Source: Gigaspora rosea (lineage: Eukaryota > Glomeromycota > Glomeromycetes > Diversisporales > Gigasporaceae). Taken from it: a stretch of DNA of 64,000 nt. The notes beneath the pieces were generated by a model. That model ran no database searches. It was not told the DNA's origin and saw nothing but the letters and a program-made list of their open reading frames with translations. The translations under genes were made by a program, and so were the position numbers. This document shows positions 43,273-54,632 of the stretch, piece by piece (the stretch's first letter is position 1; every line of letters begins with the position of its first letter). The DNA is taken from NCBI GenBank assembly GCA_003550325.1, contig QKWP01000112.1:4869-68868 (forward strand), given 5' to 3'.

Positions 43273-46200
43273 AATACGGACCCAACCCAGATCTACATAA
43301 GAGAAAGAAAATTTAGCTTTTGTAAAAAAAAAAAGAAAAACAATAAAAGAAAAATTAAATTGTACTTATCGCTAGATCAAAAACCCATTTAACGATCTAT
43401 TAAACTATCGCTATTACTATAAGAACAAAAAAATTTTATTGGTTGACTATTTTTAGACGTCAATCAATTTTTTGCTCTTCTTTACTATTTTTAGATAGCA
43501 ATCAATTTGTGCAACTTTTTTTAAAATCCGCATTTATCTTGATTTTTTATTATACAAACAGGCTTTTATTTATAATTGAAAAATGTAGCCCGTGCCAAAC
43601 TTTATTTAAATATAGCAAAAATTCAATTTTGGTTTTTTGGGGAGTTTCGGCCCTTTCTACTGCAAAGGCCCCATATGCTTTTAAAACACTCTATTCATGA
43701 ATGCATTCATGAATGGCATCATCAACTACTGTTTGCAAGATAAAACAATTCAACAACAATTCTTTTTAATTGCATGTTAAAATTTTATTATCATTAATTC
43801 GTGATCCGCATATTGATCAGTGAAATTTAATATCAAAAAGTGGGGATAAGTAACATAGAGTTTTTGACTGTGTTTTAGAATCTGCTAATGTCTACTAGTC
43901 CATTTTCTTTACTATATGCCTAAACACAAAGAATATACAATTTCATTACTTTCCCAAGGTACTTGGGATGAAAGCTTGCATTTTGGACCATTTTGCCATA
44001 ATTGGTGGCTTCCTCGGCCTATTGACAAAGCAAATAAAATAATTCCACTTTACCCAATTTGTTTATTTTTCAAAATATTAGTTATATTAAATGAGCGTGA
44101 ATTTATTACAGAAGTAGTTCAATCTAATTCCATTTTTGGCCCATGTCCTAGGTATATTTGTAAATGTGGTGAAGTTCAAAGTGAGATTTGTGAATCAGCA
44201 ACTGTAGCTATTTCCATGGTATATTGTAACATTTTCAAAACTAAACCAAACTTTTCAGGACCAGAAGTTCTAGGATTCGATAAAGCTATCATTACAAGTG
44301 AATTATTATCTGATTTACCATTTCGCCCTTACAATTTTCAAATTGAAAATCTTCAGATTTGGATAATAAGTATTGGGCATTCTAGTGGCATTCCAATGAA
44401 ATTACAACAAATTTAGCAGGCCCTGGATTTAAGTCTGCTTTCATCTATCAATATAATAAAAGTCGGGCCTTATTTTTTCAAGAAATAAAAAAAACCATTG
44501 CAAAGTATCAATTTTTTATGGATCTAGTATATTTGTAGAATTTATTGACCAAAATCCAGATTTAGTTTGGGCAAAAATCAGTATTCTGCGTCGATACAAT
44601 GGAAATCAACTTTTTGGCCTAACCAACCAATACACAAAAAACCTTATACAAACGGCACAACTTCCAAGTTGTTTCTTAGATGAATGGCGCAATAAAGAAA
44701 TAATGACTAATGTATATAATTACTATCTCAAACGTCGTATATTGGCGAATATAAATTGGTACCACTTTTTTTGCAATTGGTTAGAACAACCTAATTATAT
44801 TGTTGAATTAAGATCGGCATTGCGACTGATTTATCCAACCAAATACGAAATTGATGAGCGGGAATTTCGAGCTTGAAAAGCAATGCTAAAGTATGTTGGT
44901 TGTTCTGACGTTACCCCCTATAAAAAGAATTAATCAAAGGTAAGTAATTGTCTCAAAAAAATAGGGACGCAAGGGAAAGCCTATAATTATTAGATAAGAA
45001 TTACAGGTTTTCCTTTTGCGGCAATGCTTAGATTGAATTAAGAATAATAGATTTTTTAGTTCGAGTTTTGGTCTCAGTCTACCACCCCGAACAGTGATAA
45101 AAGTTTTTGTCCATCTTATATAACCTTGTATTTGTTATACCAACACCCTCATACTCTACAAATACTTTTTGGAGTTCTTTTCACAAATCCTTGAATATTA
45201 ATAAATGTGGCGTAGACGGGCGTCGATGGGTGTTATCGATAATTGCTAACGATTTTAACTACGAGATTATTAGTGAGTGAAATTTTTTTTTTTTTTATGG
45301 GCGCGAGTAAAGTTTGAATTTACATTATTATCAAAATTGCTTATCTTATTAATCCTCTTATATTTTATTAGGTTTCAAATGATTTAATTTGTGCTGCACG
45401 AAAGCACTCTCGCATTTACGGTCCTGGAGGATTAGTCACTGAAAAACCTATAATTAGACATGAAAAAATGTTAGCAAAAAAAAATTCACAATTACAATCT
45501 TTTCTGATGGATAAAGCTAATGTCGTAATGGGCTCGTATAAAACAGACCCTCTCACAAATGAACCAGTATATTACCTAAAAAATTCAAAAGACATACTAT
45601 GGAGTAAATTTCACGAGGAATATCCAGATGGAATGCACCATACTAGTTTTTATACTAGAATGGAAGGAAATAAATACATATATCGAGAAGATTTAGGCGG
45701 GCTATGCCATACGTGTTCACAATATGGTTACGAAATTTTTTCAGATCTTACCTTATTAATTCAAAAACATGTAGCAGAATATACAATTCAGGTGAATATA
45801 TATTGCAATATAAGTAAAAAATGTTATAATAGCTAATACTTATTTGTTATTATAGAAGCAATTATTAGTAGAATGCGAAAAATTGAAGCGTTTTCTCAAA
45901 CGGGATTACGAACAACATTTTTATATTAATTCACATGGAACAATATTCCATAACGTTTGCATTAATCATTGTCTTTTATACGCATTTGGACAATGCCACA
46001 AATCCCATACTAGAACTTGTAGTGATTGTCATACTTTTTTTTAATTTTTTGATACATTACACAATAATATTAGTAATTCGATTTATGAGGAGTTGGAGAA
46101 TTTGTACGATCAATTGTTCTATTATTTAGCTCACCAAACAAGAAAGGCGTATCTAAACGCACAATTTAACGCAAATTTATTGAGTTTGGATGAAAAAACT

Positions 46201-46629
46201 GCTTTGATATTAGTAGATTACAAGATGAAAATATTACTGAAGACAGCACGAGAAACTAAGCAAGATTGGTTTAGCAAAAAAGGTTGGTCTCTCCACTCGA
46301 TTCTTGTATATACCACGCAACCCAACTCGACAAAGTTACATATTCAAGCATTTGGCCACTGGTCTGCAGATACTCGTCAAGATTCATGGTTTACAGCGTT
46401 TTCGCTCCATGCAGTAATTGAGGTATTAAACCCAAAACCAGAATCAATAATCATAATGTCCAATAATGAGGGCCACTATCATAACGCTGATCTAATGATG
46501 ATAATAAGATATTGGTCAGAATGGTATGGTGTTAATGTAAGCAAATGGGTTTTTTTAGAGCCAGGTGAAGCAAAAATGACCATCGATTTTCATCACACAC
46601 AGGTATGATAATACTACTGTGCTGGCAAA

Positions 46630-46830
46630 TTTACGAAATTATAGCAGATTAGTATGGTATATATGAGCAAATCCATATAAGTATAGGCCAAATTTAAGAT
46701 CTATACTATACTGACAAACCCTAACCCTAATATATATTACACCAGATCAGTATAGTATAAATTTAAAAATTCAGCCTATACTATACGGATCTGCTCATCT
46801 ATGCCATACTGATTTGCGAAATATCTCAAT
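46630..46830. mobile_element. about 200-bp MITE inside an intron
   Basis: ATTTACGAAATTATAGCAGA, GTATGGTATATATGAGCA and ATCTATACTATACTGA on the left pair with TCAGTATAGTATAAAT, GGATCTGCTCATCTATGCC and GATTTGCGAAATAT on the right. The interior contains ACCCTAACCCTAAT. It lies within the intron between the HHTQ and ISHAIN exons. Confidence 0.85.
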
Positions 46831-48147
46831 TACTCATAATCTATATTTATGTATCAATCTTTTACATTGATTAGATATCACATGCAATCAATCGACATAT
46901 TCGTTTAGGCTCTGATGTAATAGTGGGGCAGGATATCGAAAATGCTATTAAAGGAATTAAAGGAACTTCAGTTGCAAACCTGAATCCTAACCGGAATAGA
47001 GGAGGTAATAGAACTAATTTGTAATTAATTGAAAGTTTATATTAATTTCAGATTAAATAAAGTAACGGTAATAATAAGTTACCAGGCAATTCCAATTGGT
47101 TTGAGTGGCAATGGCCAACAACGGGTAAGGTTGTAAAATTACTATAGCTTTGCGTGATTTCTGAATTTTATATATGTAATTTGAACATATACGAGTTTCT
47201 AAGATCAAATTTTGGGTAATCAAAAGGCTACAATTTGCAAATCAAATATTGCAGTAATACTGCCAAACTTTTGTAAAGCCTATTTTATATACAATGTAAT
47301 GAAAATTACACAAAATATAGCGTCATTCGACGTCCCCAGATAATTGGTATCTTGGGGTTTTAATAAAAAAAAATTAAACAAAATCTAATTTACTAAGCTA
47401 CATAAAATCACAAGTTTGTAATATTCATAACACAACCCTAATAATAGGCGAATTTGCCGGATGTATTAAAGCACAAGACGTTCCTGGTATAGGAGAATAG
47501 AAAATTTTTACTATAGCAGAATTAGATAAATTTTGCAAGAAAGAGATTAATAAGCCTGCACCACAAGTATCAACACATACCATACCATTATCAGAATGGG
47601 AAATACCGGTGCCGAATCCATCTCGTATGTATTTTTTTATAGTTAGAACCTATTTTTATTCTATAATTACCATGGTTTTTTTTTCTTATTATCAAGGTCT
47701 TATTCTGAGTCGTCTTACAAGGAAAACCTAGTAAAAGAATTAGAAAAACGGAAAATTCAATTTGAAAATTATGAGAGTAAAGAATGATTGATAAATCTAC
47801 TAGAAAACCAATTGGCGGAAGATGTGAAAAAGGCAAGAATTGGTATGTATTATTTGCTGTTGATGTAATTTTTGAACACTAATAATTTGATAATAATTCG
47901 ATTGCAATTTATAGCTCATAACGAAATAAATAATTCTTTCAAAAAAAATGACCATACCTTTAAAGGGATTAAGTTTCCTTTGAATTTGGGCTGGGCCCTT
48001 AAGGTGAATCAAAAGTTCAGAAAAAAGGGTGCTGGAAAGAGAATATCACCAGAAATTAGAATACTATTAGAGGGTTATTGAATACTATTAGAGGGTTATT
48101 TTCTAGCAGGTAACATAAATAAAAGTGACAGATATACAGCACAGGAT

Positions 48148-48391
48148 ATGCATGACGAACTTGTTCGACTTGCACAAGAAGGCGAAATTAAAATGGAGGA
48201 GGTACCAAAAGTCTCTACAATTCAAAACTGGATTGGTCGTTATACACGTGAACATAAGCAAGAAGCGGCNACGAACTTGTTCGACTTGCACAAGAAGGCG
48301 AAATTAAAATGGAGGAGGTACCAAAAGTCTCTACAATTCAAAACTGGATTGGTCGTTATACTCGTGAACATAAGCAAGAAGTGGCGGCAAA
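48148..48391. repeat. 121-bp duplication around a single N
   Basis: ACGAACTTGTTCGACTTGCA up to AGCAAGAAG(C/T)GGC occurs on both sides of the N at 48270 with one or two differences. It duplicates ELVRLAQEGEIKMEEVPKV in the last exon. Probably an assembly overlap that was not merged. Confidence 0.88.
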
Positions 48392-48404
48392 GAAAGCGAT
48401 CTAG

Positions 48405-48790
48405 TTAAAATAAAGAATTTAATATTTCTAAATCGCAATTTATATACAGTTTTTTTGTTAGGAATCTGGCTTTGGAGTTTAATAAATTAGTAAAAATTTT
48501 AATAAAGCATTACAAATGAACTATAAAAAGATTTTTTAGTATTATATCGTGATACCTATTGTATTATATTATGAAAAAAGCCACATTTTGTTAGTGTTAC
48601 CTAATCGTCGAAAAAGACAGGCTGTTAGATTTTTCTTATTGATCTGCAAAATTTCTCTCCACGTGATACTAATGATTTTCTCTGATTGATATATGAATTA
48701 CGAATTAAAAAAAAAAGCATAAACTTAGTAAAAAAACTTTCACCAGGTTTTTTTCTTAACTAGCATGCTTCTTTAGCTTTGTTACTTGAT
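48405..48790. other. intergenic, no gene seen
   Basis: Contains only short ORFs and A/T runs between the EPGEAK pseudogene and the array-ended element. Confidence 0.4.
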
Positions 48791-49299
48791 GTACAGTAAA
48801 GATGCCTGACGAATGACTAATATTTTGTCATTGACGAATGACGAAACCAATTTGTCAGGTGACTTCCGATTGATGAAACCCCTGACGACTGACGAAACCT
48901 ATGACGAATTGACGAAACCTATAACGAATTGACAAAACCTATACCGAAACGTGATGAGTTATATTCATACAAGATAGTTAATTACCGTGTTTATAAAAAT
49001 TAAGAAGTATTTTAATAACCTGTAAAAGGGTCTAATATAGTATCACCAACAAAAGAATATAACCTAATTAACTTTTTAGACAATTCCATAGGAAAGTCAC
49101 GGTCAATGACGATAAGAGCTAAAAAAACGATGTTTTAACAGAACAGGCTATAATACATAATTAATAGCAGCGATAGAGAATCAATATAGGTTGGATAACA
49201 ATATATACATATTAAGATATCTATTACATTCTCATTATGAATAACAAATCAAAAAAGCAAATTAAATTTTGTAAATAAACAAAGCGCGTAAAGATAGAA

Positions 49300-49500
49300 G
49301 TTTAGGGTTAAGGTGTTCATCAGGAAATTTTATATATAGATATTGATCGATATATAGCAGTTAATCGTTTTATATTGATTAAAAAATAACGATATCTATT
49401 GATTAACTGGCTAAAAATCGATATATATCTAAATCGATATATATCATTTTCTATATTAAATCGTTATATACCTACAAATCGATTATAATCAGAATTATTT
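49300..49500. repeat. AATCGATATATATC-rich stretch
   Basis: Many copies of ATCGATATATA and AAATCGTTATATA occur here, with similar sequence on the other side of the gap at 51250-51380. Confidence 0.65.
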
Positions 49501-49501
49501 A

Positions 49502-49664
49502 AAACAATATATAATGATTAACAAATCTTTAACAATTACACAGTGTTTTGACCACAACGATATGTAACGATTAACAGATCTTTAACGATTACATAGTGTT
49601 TTGACCACAACGATATATAACGATTAACAGATCTTTAATGATTACACAGTGTTTTGACCACATT
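49502..49664. repeat. about 55-bp tandem repeat, 3 copies
   Basis: AACGATATATAACGATTAAC, AGATCTTTAACGATTACA and CAGTGTTTTGACCAC repeat three times with few changes. Confidence 0.88.
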
Positions 49665-49785
49665 ACAAAAATTTCATCCCAGATCACTGAATAAAAAAAA
49701 AAAAAAAAAAGTAAAATTTCAAAAAAAAGTATGTTAAAAATAAAGAGAAAAACAAAGTAAAGAAAACTGGCATAGGAAAAAAAAA

Positions 49786-50738
49786 NNNNNNNNNNNNNNN
49801 NNNNNNNNNNNNNNNNNNNNNNNNNNNNNNNNNNNNNNNNNNNNNNNNNNNNNNNNNNNNNNNNNNNNNNNNNNNNNNNNNNNNNNNNNNNNNNNNNNNN
49901 NNNNNNNNNNNNNNNNNNNNNNNNNNNNNNNNNNNNNNNNNNNNNNNNNNNNNNNNNNNNNNNNNNNNNNNNNNNNNNNNNNNNNNNNNNNNNNNNNNNN
50001 NNNNNNNNNNNNNNNNNNNNNNNNNNNNNNNNNNNNNNNNNNNNNNNNNNNNNNNNNNNNNNNNNNNNNNNNNNNNNNNNNNNNNNNNNNNNNNNNNNNN
50101 NNNNNNNNNNNNNNNNNNNNNNNNNNNNNNNNNNNNNNNNNNNNNNNNNNNNNNNNNNNNNNNNNNNNNNNNNNNNNNNNNNNNNNNNNNNNNNNNNNNN
50201 NNNNNNNNNNNNNNNNNNNNNNNNNNNNNNNNNNNNNNNNNNNNNNNNNNNNNNNNNNNNNNNNNNNNNNNNNNNNNNNNNNNNNNNNNNNNNNNNNNNN
50301 NNNNNNNNNNNNNNNNNNNNNNNNNNNNNNNNNNNNNNNNNNNNNNNNNNNNNNNNNNNNNNNNNNNNNNNNNNNNNNNNNNNNNNNNNNNNNNNNNNNN
50401 NNNNNNNNNNNNNNNNNNNNNNNNNNNNNNNNNNNNNNNNNNNNNNNNNNNNNNNNNNNNNNNNNNNNNNNNNNNNNNNNNNNNNNNNNNNNNNNNNNNN
50501 NNNNNNNNNNNNNNNNNNNNNNNNNNNNNNNNNNNNNNNNNNNNNNNNNNNNNNNNNNNNNNNNNNNNNNNNNNNNNNNNNNNNNNNNNNNNNNNNNNNN
50601 NNNNNNNNNNNNNNNNNNNNNNNNNNNNNNNNNNNNNNNNNNNNNNNNNNNNNNNNNNNNNNNNNNNNNNNNNNNNNNNNNNNNNNNNNNNNNNNNNNNN
50701 NNNNNNNNNNNNNNNNNNNNNNNNNNNNNNNNNNNNNN
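49786..50738. other. assembly gap (Ns)
   Basis: 953 undetermined bases flanked by poly-A on the left and poly-T-rich sequence on the right. The ORF spanning it is meaningless. Confidence 1.
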
Positions 50739-50900
50739 AATATAATAGTTTATTTTTTTTCAGGTTTGTTTTTTTTGTTATTTTTTCGGTTTTGTTTTTT
50801 GTTTGTTTTTTTTTACTTATTTTTTTTATTTTATTTATTCTTACTTCTTTCAGAACTTTGCAAGAAAACAACCTAACTTTCTGGCACTTTGCAAGAAGTA

Positions 50901-50960
50901 GCGAATATAAACGAATATAAGCGAATATAAGCAAATATGAGCGAATATAAAGAATATAAT
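50901..50960. repeat. 10-bp repeat (GCGAATATAA)n
   Basis: Six consecutive 10-bp units with single-base variants (ACGAATATAA, GCAAATATGA, AGAATATAAT). Confidence 0.9.
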
Positions 50961-51933
50961 AGTTTATTTTTTTGTTTTCATTTTTTAATTTTTTTTGGTT
51001 TTGTTTTTTTTGTATTTATTTTTTTTGTCATTTTTTTATAATAATATATAATATATGTAATATTTAAAATATAATATATAATAAAAAAATAAAATTTTAT
51101 ATTAAATAGCGAAAACTTGTGAATATTGTATAATTAATTAATAAATTAAAATATTATATAATAATAATAAATAAAAAAAATTTATAATTAAATTGCGAAA
51201 ACTTGCAAAATCTGTAAAATGTTCAAAAAGCATGATTATATGAATATAATAATTATTAATTGATATCACTATCGATAGTAATCGATTAACCAGATATATA
51301 TCGATTATTATCACTATCGATAGAAATCGACAGGGGTGTTGATAATCAATATATATCTTACTAGTTAGTAATCGATATATATTTATATATAAAATTTGCT
51401 GATATTGTTGTTGTAGACTACTGCGATAGATTGGTGCTCTTTATATGTAAATTTCGTTCTCGTCATTTTTATTTGGTGCATCAAGGTCGATTTAAACATT
51501 GGTTTTCGCTTCTCTTCCTTCATTCGCACATGTTTGGAATATATGTCAGATTTATCCAGAATCGACGAAAATAAACACGTGCACAATTTTGACTATTCCA
51601 GATCAACCCGACATAAATTTGAACATGTGACATGCGAAAGAAGAAAAAAGAAAAAAGCCAATGAGACCTTATAATGAAATAACATTCTTTTGAAACAATT
51701 TAAGGTTTAGTGTATCCAAGATCATTATGCTAAAGGGTTCCTGAATCGATTAATCAAGGTTTATCAATTGTTAAAGGTTCGTCAATTTATTATATGTTTC
51801 GTCAATTCGTTATAGATTTCATCAATTCGTTATAGATTTCGTCAATTCGTCATAGGTTTCGTCAATCGTCAAGGTTTCGTCATGACGAAACCATGACGTC
51901 ATCGCAAAAAAATATTTCATCAGGTATCTTTAA

Positions 51934-52387
51934 TGCACAACACAAATTATAAAATTTTTAATAAAATAAGCTTGCATCCCTTTGTTATTTTCAATTTTCT
52001 TAATTGTTGATGTTTTTTAATTATACTAACATAGATAATTTAACATTATGAGTTTATCCAATATTTAAACTTTGGTTATATAATTCACTTGGATTTTTAA
52101 GTGCAGTTAAACATTAATTATATTTATTTCAATCGATTAAAGAACTTATGAATCAATATAATTATATGACATGTATAATGTGCAATATATTTGTAGTATA
52201 ATAAAATTTAAATAATTTGAGTTCTAGTTTTTTATTAAATTTTATAGTATAATAGAGTTTAATAATTTAATTAAAATAAGAATCATATACCTTCCATAAT
52301 TGTATCGCCATAGCCATGTTAATCTTACCTTTCTAGTATTAGGCATTATTATATATTCTTAGTGGCTTAATTATATGAATATTACTC
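51934..52387. other. intergenic, no gene seen
   Basis: Very AT-rich. No ORF, terminal repeat or RNA gene recognised. Confidence 0.4.
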
Positions 52388-52530
52388 AAGTAGCGTAGCT
52401 AGCTAAATAACGTAGTAGTAGCTAAGTAACAGAGTGGTAGTTAAGTAACGTAGTGGTAGCTAAGTAACGTAGTAGTAGCTAAATAATGTAGTGGTAGCTA
52501 AGTAGCATAGTGGTGCCTAAGCAACATAGT
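52388..52530. repeat. 19-bp minisatellite, about 7-8 copies
   Basis: The unit GTAGTGGTAGCTAAGTAAC recurs with A/G and T/C variants and ends near AAGCAACATAGT. Confidence 0.9.
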
Positions 52531-53219
52531 ACATAATAGTGGTGTAGATGTGACTGTTGGGGTATAACCTTACTTGAGATTTAGAATATATATAAAGGGT
52601 TGCTCTCTTCCTTAGTTTACGATATCTAATGTACCTAATGTATGCTCTCCAAAACCATTCTTAAATAAATATATTCTTTTTATAATAATGGCTAATAAAT
52701 TATAAATGTTCGCATCCCATAAATTATTATCAAAATTATGTGATCTCCAACATCAACCATCGGAGTTAAGCTTAGCATTAAAGTACCAAACTCTCCACTA
52801 GCTCTCTCATACGATGGTTACAGTAGCCAATAAAATTGTAGTTTTGTGCAATATTATATATTTGTGTTTATTTTGGCCCTGCACTCTACTAGCTACAAAT
52901 GTTATGGTAAACAAAAAATTAAATTGGTGTGGTATAAGTGAAAAACTTACAAAGCTCAAACCTATCTTTTAACAGTTTCGACACCTTTAATTTTATTTAT
53001 TAGAATATTGACCAAGAAAAAAGTTGAACATAGTTTTGATATTCATTAATATCAAAGCATTAAATTTTCTTTAACAACTGTATTTTAAAATATTATTAAT
53101 TTTGAAACAGACTCGCTTACTTAAGATCTAAATACAAAAATAAAATAAGGTAAAACTTTTTGGTTTAGAAATTCTTATATAATATATGTGACAACTAAAT
53201 TAAAAAAAAATACTCTATA

Positions 53220-54501
53220 AAGGGTGTAGCGACATAGAGAAGCTGTCTGGTTGTCACCCCCAAGCGACAGATCTAGAGTTCAAATTCCACTGGAGACAAA
53301 TTGAAAAATAGGCCTGTGTTACAATTGGTTGGGTATATTACCTGTAACCTTGGTACCACTATCTTGAATGGGAGCATTGGCGCAGTTGTGTAAGCTACAC
53401 AGACAAATCCAAGGGACTGGAACAATTGAAACCCATTTGGCAAGTCCCGAGCAAAAAGGTAAGAAAGATTTTCCAACAGTACTACAGAAGACCAGGATTT
53501 TGACTGGAGACCAAAGAACCGGACAGAAAAAGCTCTATGGCAAGAGGGGACACCAACCTGGCTGCCAGAGTTATACCGGAGGAAAAGGACCTATGTTTTG
53601 GAATTATATACCAAGGAGAGGAAATCCGTCAGGCACAAAACCTGGGCCAACCAATTCTTCCAGGCTAACTGGTTTGGTAGTTTGGGAGAGATCGGTAAAG
53701 GTTGGGTGAAGGGTCGGATGTGAGTACTGGGAATCGGAATAAACTTGTAAAGGCAAACAGAACTCACTAGCTAGTGAGAGGTGAAAGCATGGAGGCATGT
53801 ACATGTCAAGACCAAATGGGCTCTGGACATGCCCATATGGGAGTCTTTGGATGCTAAGAAGTGCTGGGACCACTAATACGGGTATAGCTGGTAAAACTGC
53901 ATGTAGTGGTAACAGGGTCCCTCTGAGCCTCATGATACCATCCAACTATATCTAGTACTAGAAGCATTTGCGAAACAAGCCCTGTTACATTATTACCATA
54001 GAGAGAAGTACAGTCGTTCGCACATTACCAAATTCGGAATGTTAAATCCTGGGCCCCAAAGTTGCAGGAACCTGGCTAGTTGCAGCAGCATGCAGGCTTG
54101 AGATACTTACCCAATGTGGTAGAGGCAGCTGCATGGCTTGAGATAAGAATTCCTGAGAAGTACGCCAGTAGAGGATCTCAGGTACACCAATCTGGAAGCA
54201 CAAAGCGCCTACCTGGCAACGTACACCAAATTGGAAGTGATGATACTAGGTAGTATAGGTAAAGTAGCAAACATCTAAATACCAATTGCTGGTTAGAGAG
54301 GGACGTACAAGCCAGGTCAGTCATATAAATGGGAATATGGAAGGCTCTGGTAGGTTTTAGCTGTGGATAAATGGTTGTATTACCTAAAGTCCTAGTTCCA
54401 ATACTTGTATATAATAAGTATGTACTTTAGCAATATGTCAACTTATTTAAGTATTAATAAAAGTTTGGGCAGGAGCTACACCTGGGGTTCCCCCTAATAT
54501 A
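53220..54501 (+). mobile_element. 1,282-bp GC-richer retroposon with 18-19 bp TSD
   Basis: TAAAAAAAAATACTCTATA (53201-53219) before it recurs as TAAAAAAAATACTCTATA (54502-54519) after it: a long duplication with variable A count, the mark of target-primed reverse transcription. The head holds GAGTTCAAATTCC (about 53275), close to a tRNA B box. The tail ends GGGGTTCCCCCTAATATA. Base composition is much less AT-rich than the flanks. No RT, endonuclease or known protein is encoded, so a long SINE-like or LINE-mobilised sequence is likely. Confidence 0.8.
53368..53709 (+). other. unclassified 113-codon frame inside the retroposon
   Basis: It starts at an ATG (MGALAQLCKLHRQIQGTGTI) and is basic and Gly/Pro-rich (KGKKDFPTV, GQKKLYGKRGHQPGCQSY), ending KVG. 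An equally long minus-strand frame (53945-53604) overlaps it. Both probably reflect the GC-richer composition, which makes stops rare. There are no Cys/His patterns or other motifs typical of RNA-binding ORF1 proteins. Listed only because the element has no other candidate product; coding is doubtful. Confidence 0.2.
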
Positions 54502-54632
54502 TAAAAAAAATACTCTATAGCTAACCTTCATGATTAGTTCTCCATTTTCGTAATTATTTTGACTGTATATACTAAAGGTGTAGTTTCTGAATATGTATTC
54601 CATTTAATAATACTTGATGCAATTATTTTCAC

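Larger units (their letters stand above)
36617..43672 (-). mobile_element. 7,056-bp TIR transposon, TSD ATAT, Sola-like (superfamily uncertain)
   Basis: The left end GGGGTCTTTGCAGTAGAAAG and the complement of the right end GGGGCCTTTGCAGTAGAAAG continue together through GGCCGAAACTC, a TIR of about 31 bp. ATAT flanks both ends (36613-36616, 43673-43676). The minus strand encodes a five-exon transposase. Several MITEs have since inserted. The 4-bp TSD and the DNCAGQNKNN motif suggest a Sola-like or related superfamily, from memory only. The foldback MITE at 13296-13532 shares the terminal bases and TSD. Confidence 0.92.
43916..48404 (+). pseudogene. multi-exon transposon-like gene (EPGEAK family), broken
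   Basis: The exons are about 43916-44939, 45372-45791, 45856-46602, 46875-47004, 47052-47124, 47448-47624, 47697-47842 and 47915-48404, with GT..AG borders. Exon 1 has two frameshifts and a TGA (parts: YTISLLSQGTWDESLHFGPF; AGPGFKSAFIYQYNKSRALF; YYLKRRILANINWYHFF; DEREFRA). Exon 2 holds RKHSRIYGPGGLVTEKP and YREDLGGLCHTCSQYGYEIF. Exon 3 has a Cys/His cluster (CHKSHTRTCSDC), then FGHWSADTRQDSWFTAFSLH, IIMSNNEGHYHNADLMM and FLEPGEAKMTIDFHHTQ. Later exons give ISHAINRHIRLGSDVIVGQD and RKKGAGKRISPEIRILLEGY. I recall this as a large Rhizophagus family, probably transposase-derived; relatives may have Asp where SNNEGHYHN has Asn. The class is uncertain. Confidence 0.65.
48797..51933. mobile_element. 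about 3.1-kb foldback-like element with TGACGAAACC arrays at both ends
   Basis: The left terminus TAAAGATGCCTGACGAATG and the complement of the right terminus TTAAAGATACCTGATGAAA match. Inside each end lies an array of GACGAATTGACGAAACCTAT-like units (48825-48960 on the left, inverted 51760-51905 on the right). The interior has AATCGATATATATC repeats, an assembly gap and no coding region. The TSD is not clear. Confidence 0.75.

Noticed and set aside
49684-50934. 416-codon minus-strand ORF
   Set aside because: Most of it is translated Ns across the assembly gap; the ends are poly-A/T.
52740-52830. 5S-rRNA-like words (GGAGTTAAGC, AGTACC)
   Set aside because: Only short words match and the flanking stems do not fit a 5S fold; too weak to call an RNA gene or a 5S-derived SINE.
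53604-53945. 113-codon minus-strand ORF in the retroposon
   Set aside because: It overlaps an equally long plus-strand frame; the GC-richer sequence simply has fewer stops, and no motif is visible.
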